64,000 bases of DNA from Diphasiastrum complanatum (GCA_029204225.1 MU831998.1:28573-92572), one strand, 5' to 3'; positions 56,539 through 60,405 are shown, numbered from the stretch's first letter. Made by a program: numbers and translations. The notes: generated by a model not told the origin, from the letters alone.

Positions 56539-57967
56539 GACATTCATACATAGATTCATTCAAATGCTTAGAACGATTCATAAAAGGAAATCATTCATTC
56601 AATAAATTTGCAATATTACACTGATATAAGTGTAGCGTGGACGTTGGATCAGTTTGAAGACTGATAAGGTAATATTGAAAGCCCAAGATATTTGCACTAA
56701 CACTGCTATGCTTCTACTTGTTTGCCTATATTTGGTTTCAACTTGACTGAGATTTTTAAAGATCCTTTCAGATAGATGAATTTTTACGAGGTTTTGCAGA
56801 ATTTCTTAATCTTCATTGAAGTTTAAAATCTTTTGAGTATGAGCTTAGATTCAAGTGACACATAAAGCAATATCACTCTATTTTTTGAACTCTTTGCATT
56901 GATTATATGCATGAGCAGTTTTAGAGTACTTTCACAATGTTATCCCTAATCAGGCATCTAGGCCTATTACAATAATTTCTTTTATTTTCTTCAACCTCAA
57001 ATATCTTTTTTATATGAACTCAGATTGAAATGACACAGAAAGAAAAGTTAGGTAGTTTTATAAGATTTACCCAAAAATTATATGGTTATTCATATTCTAG
57101 CCATAGTTGCTTCAAAGCGCAGTTTGATGGTTCGAATCGGACAGGGGCCGGTTTGGGAAACAGTTCGGACCAGCCTAATTTCCGGATCAACGGTATGGAC
57201 CCATTTGAAATGTACAAATCCACCAAGTGGCAGAAGTCTGCAGCTCCAGGTCCAACCCAGCCACCACTCCCCTCCCCACGGCAACTATATGCTTTGACAT
57301 CGACCAAATGCTACAGATTCATCACACACATACACTAAAGGTCATATAACTGCGCATAGATCCTGGGCTTTGTACACATACGGTTGCAACTACAGTAGTT
57401 TGTTACAAACATGTGCGAGCATATACGTCTGCATTGGCTTTCAGATGCCAAGTGCTCCATTTTGCATAGATCCTAATATAACATTCAATCTTGAAGCATG
57501 TGGATGGTACAAAAAAGTACCAACAATTTGGGAAACTGATAGATAGCGTGCACATTTTAAGACATTAGGATGAAACTGAAGTTTCTGAGCTCGAAAACAC
57601 CAAAAATCAAACAATCCAGACCTTTAAGTAAGGTTCTAGGTCAAGTTATTCCAAGTGAAAACTTGAGAGCTAAATGAGCTGTTTGTTGAAGGCTACAATG
57701 TAGATGTGTGCCACTGAGTACCAAGGAGTAATAATCAAGTTAAAAAGAAGCGTTTGAAACCATACCATTGAGCTGTATGAGCTCTGATCTTACTCCCCCA
57801 TATACCATTGCACCAAGGCGCCCGTTCCCTAACGGCAGAGCCTCCACCCAATACTCTGCCGGTTTAAAAAACTCAACCCATAGCTCGTCTTGAGTGTGTT
57901 TCAGATCTGAAGACAAGCCCCAACGAGGGTCTGGATTCTCATCACTCTCCTCTCCTGCAGAAGCCAT
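2884..57967 (-). CDS. FUC95A-like: GH95 alpha-L-fucosidase (FUC95A-like), nine exons, C-terminus off window
   Basis: Inverting alpha-1,2-L-fucosidase of glycoside hydrolase family 95. Plant members remove fucose from xyloglucan side chains in the cell wall. I assembled nine exons by matching the family and checking splice sites: lengths 202, 146, 313, 781, 133, 159, 225, 102 and 136 nt, all phases compatible, 732 codons plus one base with no stop or frameshift. The N-terminal GH95 motif ([19 protein letters not shown]) is in exon 1. The Asn pair of the LNIN motif (residues about 487 and 489, equivalent to the water-holding Asn pair of bacterial AfcA) is in exon 5. The Glu of TSPEH (about 617, general acid) is in exon 7, and [15 protein letters not shown] is in exon 9. 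Plant homologues are about 840 residues, so roughly 110 or more residues, including the catalytic Asp region, lie left of position 1. The N-terminus is acidic and hydrophilic, with no visible signal peptide. Introns range from 887 bp to 16.8 kb and carry most of the transposons. Confidence 0.9.
4111..4212 (-). CDS. FUC95A-like: GH95 exon 8 (34-codon small exon)
   Basis: 102 nt, exactly 34 codons, reading [13 protein letters not shown], then [10 protein letters not shown] and SDGLVMEW. It fits the linker between the TSPEH block and the HHRH block of GH95, where homologues end with a similar (S)IMEW. The acceptor is GTGCAG|ATTTTA and the donor is TGG|GTATGC, phase 0 on both sides, joining cleanly to [13 protein letters not shown] in exon 9. 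Too short to be found by ORF length alone. Confidence 0.85.
4549..4967 (+). repeat. 5' LTR of copia element A
   Basis: 419 bp, TG...CA ends, next to the tRNA-Met primer site. Compared with the copy from 6266, scattered substitutions and small indels indicate an old insertion. Confidence 0.85.
5250..6215 (+). pseudogene. Copia polyprotein remnants (integrase C-end, RNase H)
   Basis: 5298-5591 reads [21 protein letters not shown] and YLLNQS, the integrase C-terminal part of copia Pol. From about 5880 the frame-shifted remains of RNase H are readable ([21 protein letters not shown], a CDNQS motif). Gag, protease and most of the reverse transcriptase are deleted. Non-functional. Confidence 0.75.
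6266..6490 (+). repeat. Truncated 3' LTR of copia element A
   Basis: Matches the first half of the LTR at 4549 and stops at about 6490, where the sequences part. It is preceded by the polypurine tract AAGGGGGGAAG. Confidence 0.8.
6491..11335. other. Left-over intron 7 sequence, nothing recognised
   Basis: About 4.8 kb between the copia element and GH95 exon 7. It holds only short frames (for example 8801-9040 plus, 79 codons) without family motifs. An A-rich patch lies at about 10320-10400. It is probably ancient repeat DNA. Confidence 0.4.
7236..7265 (+). repeat. (TGA)n microsatellite
   Basis: Ten trinucleotide units. In one plus-strand frame the tract gives an Asp/Glu run inside a short open stretch (SLPYEAS, stop, DWGADDDD...), possibly the acidic tail of a decayed transposon protein; no family recognised. 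Confidence 0.7.
11336..11560 (-). CDS. FUC95A-like: GH95 exon 7 (general acid Glu)
   Basis: 75 codons, [14 protein letters not shown], then [19 protein letters not shown] and [17 protein letters not shown]. The Glu of TSPEH is the proposed general acid of GH95. The acceptor is GAGCAG|ATTTTT and the donor is AAG|GTCAAG; phase 0 at both ends. Confidence 0.9.
11561..13430. other. Intron 6 stretch, no gene recognised
   Basis: Short unrelated frames only. 12951-13265 (minus, 104 codons) is open but shows no family motif. Confidence 0.35.
13533..13650. repeat. (AC)n / (GT)n microsatellite cluster
   Basis: Thirty bases of AC repeat, a G run, then GT/GCGT repeats, directly abutting the 3' end of a minus-strand LINE fragment. 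Several apparent Cys-Val or His-Thr frames here are only translations of the microsatellite. Confidence 0.9.
13655..15160 (-). mobile_element. LINE copy carrying only ORF1 (element A)
   Basis: On the minus strand this reads 5' to 3' as a Ser/Pro-rich N-terminal region (from about 15160), a coiled-coil segment (14240-14425, [18 protein letters not shown]), an ORF1 C-terminal domain (13859-14197), then a short 3' UTR. The UTR ends with the family's terminal sequence (GCATGGAAAAGACGTTAATAA followed by TTTC units). No ORF2 lies between ORF1 and the 3' end. A 20-bp direct repeat (about 13797-13816 and 13853-13872) near the ORF1 stop may mark a deletion. It resembles in layout the ORF1-only HAL1 elements of mammals. 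Confidence 0.75.
13859..14425 (-). pseudogene. LINE ORF1 (coiled coil plus RNA-binding C-domain)
   Basis: 14425-14240 gives an acidic coiled coil and the [10 protein letters not shown] motif shared with the other ORF1 copies ([16 protein letters not shown]). A frameshift follows, then 14197-13859 gives the C-terminal domain with [17 protein letters not shown], equivalent to [17 protein letters not shown] in the copy at 27290. The C-terminus ([10 protein letters not shown]) differs from the other copies. It belongs to a diverged subfamily. Confidence 0.7.
15365..15585. repeat. Cluster of TTCGAA-centred palindromes
   Basis: Repeated half-sites GAATCGG and CCGATTC. Two perfect 16-bp palindromes ACCGATTCGAATCGGT lie at 15527-15542 and 15565-15580. 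Related palindromes with the TTCGAA core occur at 13449-13487, on the other side of LINE A. No protein or RNA feature explains them. Confidence 0.6.
15590..16030 (-). mobile_element. LINE ORF2 reverse transcriptase fragment
   Basis: The minus strand reads [16 protein letters not shown] ... IMIFNI and then [21 protein letters not shown]. These are decayed versions of the family blocks [16 protein letters not shown] ... VMVFNT and [21 protein letters not shown]. The catalytic YADD is lost. It lies just upstream (minus sense) of the ORF1-only element. Confidence 0.75.
16031..17631. other. Intron 6 remainder, nothing recognised
   Basis: Short unrelated frames, including 16148-16438 plus (96 codons), with no family motif. 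A TTTCACGACCCAC motif is repeated at about 16325 and 16357. Confidence 0.35.
17632..17790 (-). CDS. FUC95A-like: GH95 exon 6
   Basis: 53 codons, [17 protein letters not shown] to [18 protein letters not shown] and FSLDE. It covers the barrel core of GH95 ([17 protein letters not shown]). The acceptor is TGCAG|GTGAAT and the donor is GAG|GTGGTC, both phase 0. It is separated from exon 5 by a 16.8-kb intron, the longest in the gene, full of LTR and LINE elements. Confidence 0.9.
17791..18930. other. Intron 5 start, unidentified possible pseudogene
   Basis: Mostly non-coding. On the minus strand, 18660-18180 gives long but stop-broken peptide stretches (such as [18 protein letters not shown] and [14 protein letters not shown]-like text) that look like old coding sequence. 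I cannot assign a family. Confidence 0.3.
18935..20361 (+). mobile_element. LINE ORF2 fragment (element B)
   Basis: Begins in the linker before reverse transcriptase ([36 protein letters not shown]). It continues through RT (HSTTDHI-like block, [36 protein letters not shown] in place of the usual YADD) to the thumb region ([18 protein letters not shown]). At least two frameshifts. It is cut at 20361 by the copia LTR that starts at 20362, so the LTR element inserted later. No endonuclease and no 3' end. Confidence 0.85.
18942..19535 (+). pseudogene. LINE reverse transcriptase, N-terminal part
   Basis: 198-codon open stretch with RT fingers motifs ([30 protein letters not shown], and FRKAFDSIP with the first catalytic Asp in FVDF). 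It ends by frameshift after CHLLIQ; the palm continues in another frame from about 19535. Confidence 0.8.
20362..20769 (+). repeat. 5' LTR of copia element B
   Basis: Starts TGTTAGGAATTAATGG inside LINE B and ends CA immediately before the primer binding site. About 408 bp. A TCTATAAGAG motif near 20608 could be its TATA region. Confidence 0.8.
20795..21385 (+). repeat. Degenerate CAGGCAGCAACTG-like repeats in copia leader
   Basis: Between primer site and gag lies about 590 bp of purine-rich, irregular repeats built on GACAGGCAGCAAC, GGTTCTATCTGG and TGAGGGAGGTCAGATCAG. One frame stays open for 64 codons but the peptide is Gln/Ser/Arg-rich and repeat-derived. Confidence 0.6.
21496..22490 (+). 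pseudogene. Copia gag-protease (UBN2 gag, zinc knuckle, AP)
   Basis: Starts near ATG 21496, with a frame change before about 21600. 21564-22490 reads a UBN2-type gag ([42 protein letters not shown]), then the nucleic-acid binding knuckle [14 protein letters not shown], a lysine-rich stretch, and the aspartic protease motif [12 protein letters not shown]. It ends at a premature stop (KL) shortly after the protease active site. Confidence 0.85.
22659..23045 (+). pseudogene. Gypsy reverse transcriptase fragment
   Basis: Reads [46 protein letters not shown] and [13 protein letters not shown]. The FLDD form of the catalytic motif is usual in Ty3/gypsy. A frameshift follows near 23040. Confidence 0.88.
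23089..23995 (+). pseudogene. Gypsy RNase H and connection region
   Basis: Continues with [19 protein letters not shown], the RNase H block [47 protein letters not shown] and [10 protein letters not shown], then a frame change to [16 protein letters not shown]. 23160-23270 has an unusual Lys-rich insertion. Confidence 0.85.
23850..25250 (+). pseudogene. Gypsy integrase and chromodomain remnant
   Basis: Integrase zinc domain ([29 protein letters not shown]), core ([40 protein letters not shown], then [19 protein letters not shown] after frame breaks) and C-terminal part. At 25140-25250 one frame gives [20 protein letters not shown] and TWERE, the chromodomain fold typical of chromoviruses, which target heterochromatin. 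Confidence 0.85.
25299..26010 (+). repeat. 3' LTR of the chromovirus (right end uncertain)
   Basis: Starts TGTTATGTACC directly after the polypurine tract. A promoter-like CTATATAGTGG lies at about 25430. Without the 5' LTR the end cannot be fixed; a CA at about 26010 is one candidate. Confidence 0.55.
26400..27428 (+). pseudogene. LINE C ORF1 (chaperone/RNA-binding protein)
   Basis: Single frame with two internal stops (26847, 27240) and a final TAG at 27426. Order: a Pro/Val-rich disordered N-terminus, a coiled coil (about 26750-26960), SWASVLKKG, then the C-terminal domain with [54 protein letters not shown] and [13 protein letters not shown]. The layout matches L1-type ORF1 proteins that coat element RNA. 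The first ATG of the real protein is uncertain. The terminal TAG is in frame with ORF2 (see findings). Confidence 0.8.
27435..27468 (+). promoter_or_regulatory. Stem-loop 6 nt after the ORF1 stop (LINE C)
   Basis: The 5' arm 27435-27446 pairs with 27458-27468 across an 11-nt loop with one bulged C. Equivalent hairpins follow the ORF1 stop at 48086 and 53101 and, without ORF1, lie on the minus strand at 56462-56495. A role in recoding is inference. Confidence 0.6.
29598..29965 (+). repeat. Perfect 184-bp tandem duplication in LINE RT
   Basis: 29598-29781 and 29782-29965 appear identical base for base. The unit covers the YADD catalytic region. 184 is not a multiple of three, so the duplication breaks the frame. 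It is either very recent or an assembly artefact. Confidence 0.9.
31478..32174 (+). mobile_element. 5'-truncated LINE, ORF2 C-terminus and 3' end (element D)
   Basis: Starts abruptly after the pyrimidine tail of LINE C with [20 protein letters not shown]. It includes [15 protein letters not shown] (PIP-like) and, after a stop and drift, a terminal [13 protein letters not shown]. The 3' UTR ends GGCACTGGATAGACATTAATAA, then (CT)n 32144-32174. Confidence 0.85.
32144..32174 (+). repeat. (CT)n tail between two LINE copies
   Basis: 31-base CT repeat. The left copy ends in it and the 5' end of the next LINE begins right after it. Confidence 0.9.
32175..33158 (+). mobile_element. LINE ORF1 copy (element E), truncated
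   Basis: Directly follows the (CT)n tail. ORF1 remnants: Ser/Pro-rich N-terminus, coiled coil ([27 protein letters not shown]), two stops, TWASLFKGD, then [20 protein letters not shown] and [11 protein letters not shown]. At about 33158 it joins an LTR-type gag sequence; the rest of the LINE is missing. Confidence 0.8.
33159..33464 (+). pseudogene. Retrotransposon gag fragment fused to LINE ORF1
   Basis: In the same open frame as the LINE ORF1 end (33003-33464 has no stop), the sequence changes to an LTR-retrotransposon gag domain: [38 protein letters not shown] and [12 protein letters not shown]. It ends after about 100 codons. No flanking LTR seen. Confidence 0.75.
33465..34570. other. Intron 5 end, nothing recognised
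   Basis: AT-rich sequence adjoining GH95 exon 5; no frame, repeat or RNA gene that I can support. Confidence 0.45.
34571..34703 (-). CDS. FUC95A-like: GH95 exon 5 (catalytic Asn pair)
   Basis: Short exon of 133 nt found by looking for the expected sequence between exons 4 and 6. It reads [20 protein letters not shown] and on to [20 protein letters not shown] and ITAK. The two Asn of LNIN correspond to the Asn pair that positions the nucleophilic water in GH95. The acceptor is TTGCAG|A and the donor is AAA|GTAAGA. Phase 2 in and phase 0 out agree with both neighbours. It usually reads APHLN in the family, so the Cys-Val before PHLN is a small difference. Confidence 0.88.
34885..34998 (+). mobile_element. 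LINE 3' end fragment (element F)
   Basis: Matches only the last part of the LINE 3' UTR (GAGACATTTATATGCTCCTAC, CCTTATGGCATTAAAAGACA and TTAATAAAGCTTTC) with a T/C-rich tail. An extreme 5' truncation. Confidence 0.75.
35283..35960 (-). mobile_element. 5'-truncated LINE, minus strand (element G)
   Basis: The 3' end lies at 35283-35330 (minus sense: CTTATATGCCTTTTGGCATT ... AATGAAGCTTTC). ORF2 C-terminal remnants read [20 protein letters not shown] and, in another frame at 35785-35762, QR[14 protein letters not shown], a PIP-like motif interrupted by one nonsense mutation. Confidence 0.8.
35965..36290 (-). mobile_element. Gypsy fragment (RNase H/integrase linker)
   Basis: Minus strand reads [20 protein letters not shown], then [20 protein letters not shown] and [10 protein letters not shown]. 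It is homologous to the region at 23780-23950 of the chromovirus ([36 protein letters not shown]). A short relic. Confidence 0.8.
36301..36720 (+). pseudogene. Coding relic with two AT-hook motifs
   Basis: Plus-strand frame reading [17 protein letters not shown], then [31 protein letters not shown], a stop (36546), and [17 protein letters not shown]. It has one further stop before a last TAG at 36718. RGRGRP and RPRGRP are AT-hook cores (minor-groove DNA binding). The surrounding Pro/Ser/Arg composition resembles the tail of a transposase or a chromatin protein, but I cannot name the family. It starts at the breakpoint with the gypsy fragment. Confidence 0.5.
36912..36951 (+). repeat. (AG)n microsatellite
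   Basis: About 40 bases of AG repeat in intron 4. Confidence 0.9.
37268..38440 (+). repeat. Three-copy tandem repeat, unit about 366 bp
   Basis: Units start at 37268, 37634 and 38001 with variants of ATGGTCCGGGAATACGGTCC. They share ACCGAGCCTGGCTCGATTCG, AACGCAATTAGGTCA and a CCCGTTT-CTCC-AAACGGG hairpin. The third unit extends furthest. They are more GC-rich than the flanks. Because 366 is divisible by three, each unit gives a similar frame of about 90-110 codons ([16 protein letters not shown]), but stops separate them and no family is recognised. Confidence 0.8.
38566..38830 (+). mobile_element. Possible tRNA-derived SINE
   Basis: GCATGGCCCAGTGGTTAGG at 38569-38587 fits a polymerase III A box (TGGCNNAGTGG). 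It is followed by T-rich sequence and a terminal GC-rich hairpin (GGACGC ... GCGTCC, about 38800-38820). I do not see a good B box, so this is tentative. Confidence 0.3.
38831..39418. other. Intron 4 end next to exon 4, nothing firm
   Basis: Short broken frames only; a weak resemblance to gypsy RT linker text at about 39000-39130 is not enough to call. Confidence 0.35.
39419..40199 (-). CDS. FUC95A-like: GH95 exon 4
   Basis: Largest exon, 781 nt (2 + 259 codons + 2). It contains [39 protein letters not shown], then [18 protein letters not shown] and [16 protein letters not shown], all GH95 family blocks. A lysine- and glutamate-rich stretch of about 50 residues (from about [12 protein letters not shown]) between the linker and the (alpha/alpha)6 barrel looks longer than usual for the family; that comparison is from memory. 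The acceptor is TTGCAG|GTATT and the donor is AG|GTGAGT. Confidence 0.9.
40200..41086. other. Intron 3 (887 bp), no insertion seen
   Basis: Shortest intron of the gene, AT-rich, no recognisable transposon. Confidence 0.6.
41087..41399 (-). CDS. FUC95A-like: GH95 exon 3
   Basis: 104 codons plus one base, starting [12 protein letters not shown] after an AG acceptor at 41401-41400. It covers the N-terminal beta-sandwich domain ([22 protein letters not shown], then [11 protein letters not shown]). The donor chosen is T|GTACGT at 41086. The alternative GT four bases on would break the phase with exon 4, while this one leaves phase 1, which exon 4 needs. Confidence 0.87.
41400..46076. other. Intron 2, no recognised element
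   Basis: 4.7 kb of AT-rich sequence. A near-duplicate of about 50 bp lies at 44028-44077 and 44078-44128 (TTGATCTCTTTTTGCAT in both), and 45050-45390 is a degenerate pyrimidine minisatellite (TCTCTCTAGCCATTTTC-like units). No protein family recognised. Confidence 0.45.
45050..45390 (+). repeat. Degenerate CTCTCTAGCCATTTT minisatellite
   Basis: Irregular repeats of about 15-20 bp rich in CTCTCTAG, inside intron 2. Confidence 0.55.
46077..46222 (-). CDS. FUC95A-like: GH95 exon 2
   Basis: Reads [19 protein letters not shown] and continues to KMLGPYTQ, the conserved segment after ELIQLN in GH95 (DTLWTGGP and NPxA). The acceptor is CAACAG|AGGATT and the donor is CAG|GTTGGA. The first two bases complete the Glu codon begun in exon 1, and the exon ends in phase 0. 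Intron 1 upstream is 11.5 kb and holds the large LINE array. Confidence 0.88.
46836..46912 (+). repeat. (TC)n microsatellite, 77 bp, at LINE 5' junction
   Basis: Longest microsatellite in the window. It passes directly into the middle of a LINE reverse transcriptase frame (CPLSPT at 46919), so it marks the 5' truncation point of LINE H1. Confidence 0.92.
46913..47884 (+). mobile_element. LINE H1: RT fragment with intact YADD
   Basis: Open for over 320 codons: [70 protein letters not shown], then the thumb and connection region up to [14 protein letters not shown]. It lacks the RT N-terminal half, the endonuclease and the C-terminal CCHC/PIP region. At about 47884 it joins the middle of ORF1 of the next copy without any tail. 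Confidence 0.88.
47885..50657 (+). mobile_element. LINE H2: ORF1 end, endonuclease and RT
   Basis: Begins within the ORF1 C-domain (TKIFMDDDL-like, [33 protein letters not shown]) and ends ORF1 with TAG 48077-48079. ORF2 follows in the same frame: [34 protein letters not shown] and GDY (the usual GDFNAR is damaged). A deletion at about 49441 removes the start of RT. RT resumes ([47 protein letters not shown]) and stops within the connection domain at about 50657, where another copy begins. Confidence 0.85.
48086..48119 (+). promoter_or_regulatory. Stem-loop 6 nt after ORF1 stop (LINE H2)
   Basis: Same architecture as at 27435: a 12-nt 5' arm with one bulge, an 11-nt loop and an 11-nt 3' arm (48109-48119). 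Confidence 0.6.
50614..51663 (+). CDS. LINE ORF2 C-terminal region, intact to stop
   Basis: 349 codons without a stop, the best-preserved C-terminus of the family (the first about 15 codons belong to the preceding copy). It shows the zinc-like motif [20 protein letters not shown] (Cys-x2-Cys ... His-x4-Cys) and [19 protein letters not shown]. Then comes [13 protein letters not shown], a perfect match to the PIP-box consensus Q-x-x-I-x-x-F-F. A Ser/Arg/Thr-rich tail follows and a last [10 protein letters not shown] before TAG. A partial protein without RT core, so not an active enzyme by itself. Confidence 0.8.
   Translation: MSRDTYRWHLLHHDLSRDTWRDLTRIQILMLSRIIRAKPSVPHDIILAEFASPPLVVGAMFQIITFLHRVSDLDTSRYIVAALTSSCTIADQGAKHSWYRSVSALLQTWGLSALDLPNGTHAYIRQQIYRSYIRTIWSHPDPDRVKLHYYGTHLLRLDVSGLPILPVYLTQTLSFGLRYRIGQLRVSSHQLAIETGRYTDTPRLQRICQLCSLQEVEDEFHFIFRCPVYYEIRGRYHCLYRDIPLTLSSFLEYPDARCVGLLLREMYILRASLLPTLSDMDSSQAHITQFFQKRDRVDISVADFDVPVRRSKTQRVSARSSATRSSYASHQPTSRPTTTITHYFRLARS
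50658..51915 (+). mobile_element. LINE I: ORF2 C-terminus and complete 3' end
   Basis: Repeats the connection block already present at the end of H2 ([20 protein letters not shown] after [20 protein letters not shown]), so it is a separate copy. It runs open to the true ORF2 stop at 51661 and then a 3' UTR ending CGTTAATAATAATAATTCTAAT and (CT)n at 51898-51915. Confidence 0.85.
51962..53095 (+). pseudogene. LINE J ORF1
   Basis: ATG 51962 begins a Pro/Ala/Ser-rich disordered region of about 130 residues. It is followed by a strong coiled coil ([50 protein letters not shown]) and [10 protein letters not shown]. The frame shifts near 52700-52800 and continues with [40 protein letters not shown] and [14 protein letters not shown] to TAG 53093. 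Likely an RNA-coating protein that forms trimers or multimers through the coil, by analogy with L1 ORF1p. Confidence 0.8.
53096..54186 (+). pseudogene. LINE J ORF2 endonuclease domain
   Basis: Reads [65 protein letters not shown], then, after a frame change, [16 protein letters not shown] and LSDHSFLSF. It keeps the Asn (WNCNG), Glu (ETHE), Asp-Asn (GDFN) and Asp-His (SDH) catalytic positions of APE endonucleases. Relative to LINE C and H2, one base is missing just after the ORF1 stop, so ORF2 is out of frame with ORF1 here. Confidence 0.82.
53101..53134 (+). promoter_or_regulatory. Stem-loop 5 nt after ORF1 stop (LINE J)
   Basis: 5' arm 53101-53112 (one bulged C), 11-nt loop, 3' arm 53124-53134; eleven Watson-Crick pairs. 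The most stable of the four copies. Confidence 0.65.
54847..54914 (-). repeat. 34-bp tandem duplication in LINE K
   Basis: Units 54847-54880 and 54881-54914 differ at about three positions; the repeat covers the VGTHECIRR block of ORF2. Confidence 0.85.
56503..56532 (+). repeat. (AG)n microsatellite at LINE K 5' end
   Basis: 30 bases of AG (CT on the element's strand), directly before the first ORF2 codons of LINE K. Confidence 0.92.
56534..57765. other. Intron 1 start, nothing firm
   Basis: AT-rich. 57115-57185 contains another copy of the GGTTCGAATCGG-type repeat seen at 13449 and 15370-15585. No gene. Confidence 0.4.
57766..57967 (-). CDS. FUC95A-like: GH95 exon 1 (start codon)
   Basis: 67 codons plus one base (phase 1). 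It begins with the first ATG after a GA-rich leader, at [13 protein letters not shown]. From about residue 32 it matches the GH95 N-terminal domain ([13 protein letters not shown], then ELIQLN). The donor is G|GTATGG at 57765. Reading past the donor breaks the homology, whereas joining to exon 2 restores the family sequence LNEDSLW. Confidence 0.9.
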
Positions 57968-58010
57968 GCTCTCTCTCCCTCTCTCTCTCTGTCTCTCGCT
58001 CGCTCACCCA
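57968..58010 (-). promoter_or_regulatory. GA-rich 5' leader of the GH95 gene
   Basis: On the coding strand the 40 bases directly before the ATG are almost pure GA repeats (GAGAGA units). Such tracts are common in plant 5' UTRs and can bind BPC/GAGA factors. The function here is inference; the transcription start is not visible. Confidence 0.45.
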
Positions 58011-58297
58011 CATACAGAAAATGTACTTGATGTGTCACTGCTTCCGTGATGGAAAAGGAGCATCGCATATGGAGCCCCAAATTTTGCGCAAATCTGCATC
58101 TTCGTGCGCTTCCCTAACCTAACCGTGAGTAGCGTGTACTCTAACTTAAAACACTTTGCAAAAACCACCACTTGTGGAGTTGGTGAGTGGCATTCGTGGT
58201 ACTTGGTGGTTTTCATAGCAAGTTACGATGTTGTTCGGTAGTGTTCTACTATTCGTGGTAGTTAGTGTGTGGCCACACAAGCTTCAGAGGAAGGTGT

Positions 58298-58321
58298 GGG
58301 GGGGGGGGGGGGGGGGGGGGG
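58298..58321 (+). repeat. Run of 24 G (poly-C on gene strand)
   Basis: Uninterrupted 24-base G run, about 330 bp upstream of the GH95 start codon. It could form a G-quadruplex on the plus strand. Length may be affected by sequencing error. Confidence 0.8.
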
Positions 58322-60400
58322 ACATCAATATGACAATTGTCTTTGTGGCCACTTTTCAAGGGGCACTTCCTCCCACTGATTGTTGCTAGGATCTTTAAGG
58401 GCGTCTTGCCACGTTCCTTACCTGTTGAGATAAACTTATATGCAAAAAACGATGTATAAAGATGAAATGATATTTCAAATGACATCCTCATCTCCATTGC
58501 TTTGCACATGAATCATCCATCTCAATTTGGGAAACTCATTCTTGCTAAGCAGCCAATATTCATATCTCTTGCAAACTTTTTCACCCCCCAACGAGTCGAG
58601 TTAATGAACAGGTCACATTGAAAGAATGAAACTGACCCATTCACCACATTTTAACATCGTTTTTGAGGGGTGAATGGGAAAGCTGCTCTTTTAAGTAGCA
58701 CCATTATCTTGGGTCAAGATCATGGAGATGCATGCTTCCTCATTCAAATGAATTTTCTTTTGTCTCTTTGCCTTCCATGTAAGTGCTCCATAAAAGCTTT
58801 CAGATTAGATGATGTCATTTTGAAAAGAAAAAAAATTAAGTGAGATTTCATATGGAATCTACAATGATAATTAGTGCTTTTGTACGGTGGTGTTCTCCAC
58901 ATACATCTACATGGATTTTTACCTTTGCCTTAGGGTTCTTCATAACAAACGAAATACTAATAAAGATTCTTTTATTTAAATCTACAAACATAAATTAACC
59001 AAATAGTAAAAGAAACTATACGACATCATACAATAGCATTTAGTATGATAAATTATTGATTCCATTTCATTTGAAAATATAAATATAGAATAAATGTAAT
59101 CATAAACAAATTACGTTTGTTTGTTTGGTTTTGCTTAAAACCTCATAGTATACAACAAAAACTTCAACACGCTATATGTACATCATAAGAAAATAGTACA
59201 TAGGCCAATCAAAGAGTAATAATGCAAGCCACTCAATCTTCTCGGCAAGACACCACCAAACTTAAAAAATTTAAACAAAATAGTTGTAAAAAAAGAAAAA
59301 GAAGGCACACAGCAAGTCCAACGACAAGAATTCAAGATAGGCATCAATGAAACCATACGAAGAGAACCACAGCCCCCAAAAGAAAGCAATAGAAGGGAAG
59401 CAAACCAAACAACTACCATTATAACACCAAGAAAAGGCAAAAAAACCTCAAACCAAAGCACCAAATCATCGAAAAGAAAGCCACCAAAGTAGCAATAAGA
59501 AAAACCAAGGTAAACCGACCTAAAAGGATCAAAACCAGGCAACAAAAAATGCACAACCAGAAGGCAATACCTTCTTAGAAGCCATGGCGGCAAGCGTTCG
59601 AACTAAAACCCTAGGAGCGCACCATGAAGGCCACACGACAAGAACAAATGTAGGCCACCATGAAGAGAGCAAACCAAAAGCAACCGATGCCTCAACAAAA
59701 CAAATACCTTAAGAGCAAAACACCTGGACATAAGAAGATGCATCAAAGCCATCCACATATAGTCAAGCACACCCAAAAAATGAGCCCATAATCACATACA
59801 TCAACCTCATTTGCCACTTGTTAGGGGAATTTAGAAGTCATACAACTACATTATCAAACTTCTCCTTGATCCTTTGTCAAGAAACACTCTTGCTATTTCT
59901 TATGGAACCTTTGAAAATTGAGTACATTGCCAACCTTTTTATTAGCTTTAGATTTTCTTCAATAACATTGTACTATGTTTATGTTATGAGATTTTGTTGT
60001 GTTTGGTGTTTTTTTTTTTTCCATAATTGCAATCTAATAGATTTAGCTTTTATTTTCTAATTATTTGATAAAGTTATTTTTCTTAGTGCAACAATGTGTA
60101 ACTCCTGCAAATCAAAACGAATATTTGCTACTGCTCCAATGGAAGATAAAGGGTTTGCCACTCCGCTTAGAAATCTTGCTAGAGGTAGGGAGACCACTTT
60201 AAGCGTCGATAAAACCCATTGAGCAAGCCACAATACATGGGAGCATTTTGTCTAACTTGAAGTCTAAACAAGTGGTTTCTGGCACATCTTTTAAGGAGAG
60301 CTTTCATGACAATTATACTAGCTACACCCAAACTGTTAATACATACATCAACGAACGATCTACTTCACGGAAGTAGATGCTAGACTAAGAAATGTGGAGG
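58322..60400. other. Upstream of GH95, nothing recognised
   Basis: A 136-codon open frame on the minus strand (59183-59593) gives a very hydrophobic peptide, and its complement is A-rich and Lys/Gln-coding. No family is recognised and it is probably not a gene. Confidence 0.4.
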
Positions 60401-60405
60401 AAGAG

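Noticed and set aside
59183-59593. 136-codon hydrophobic open frame (minus), possible membrane protein
   Set aside because: No family motif, and it is the complement of an A-rich stretch, which makes hydrophobic codons (Phe, Leu) by composition; no promoter or homologue visible.
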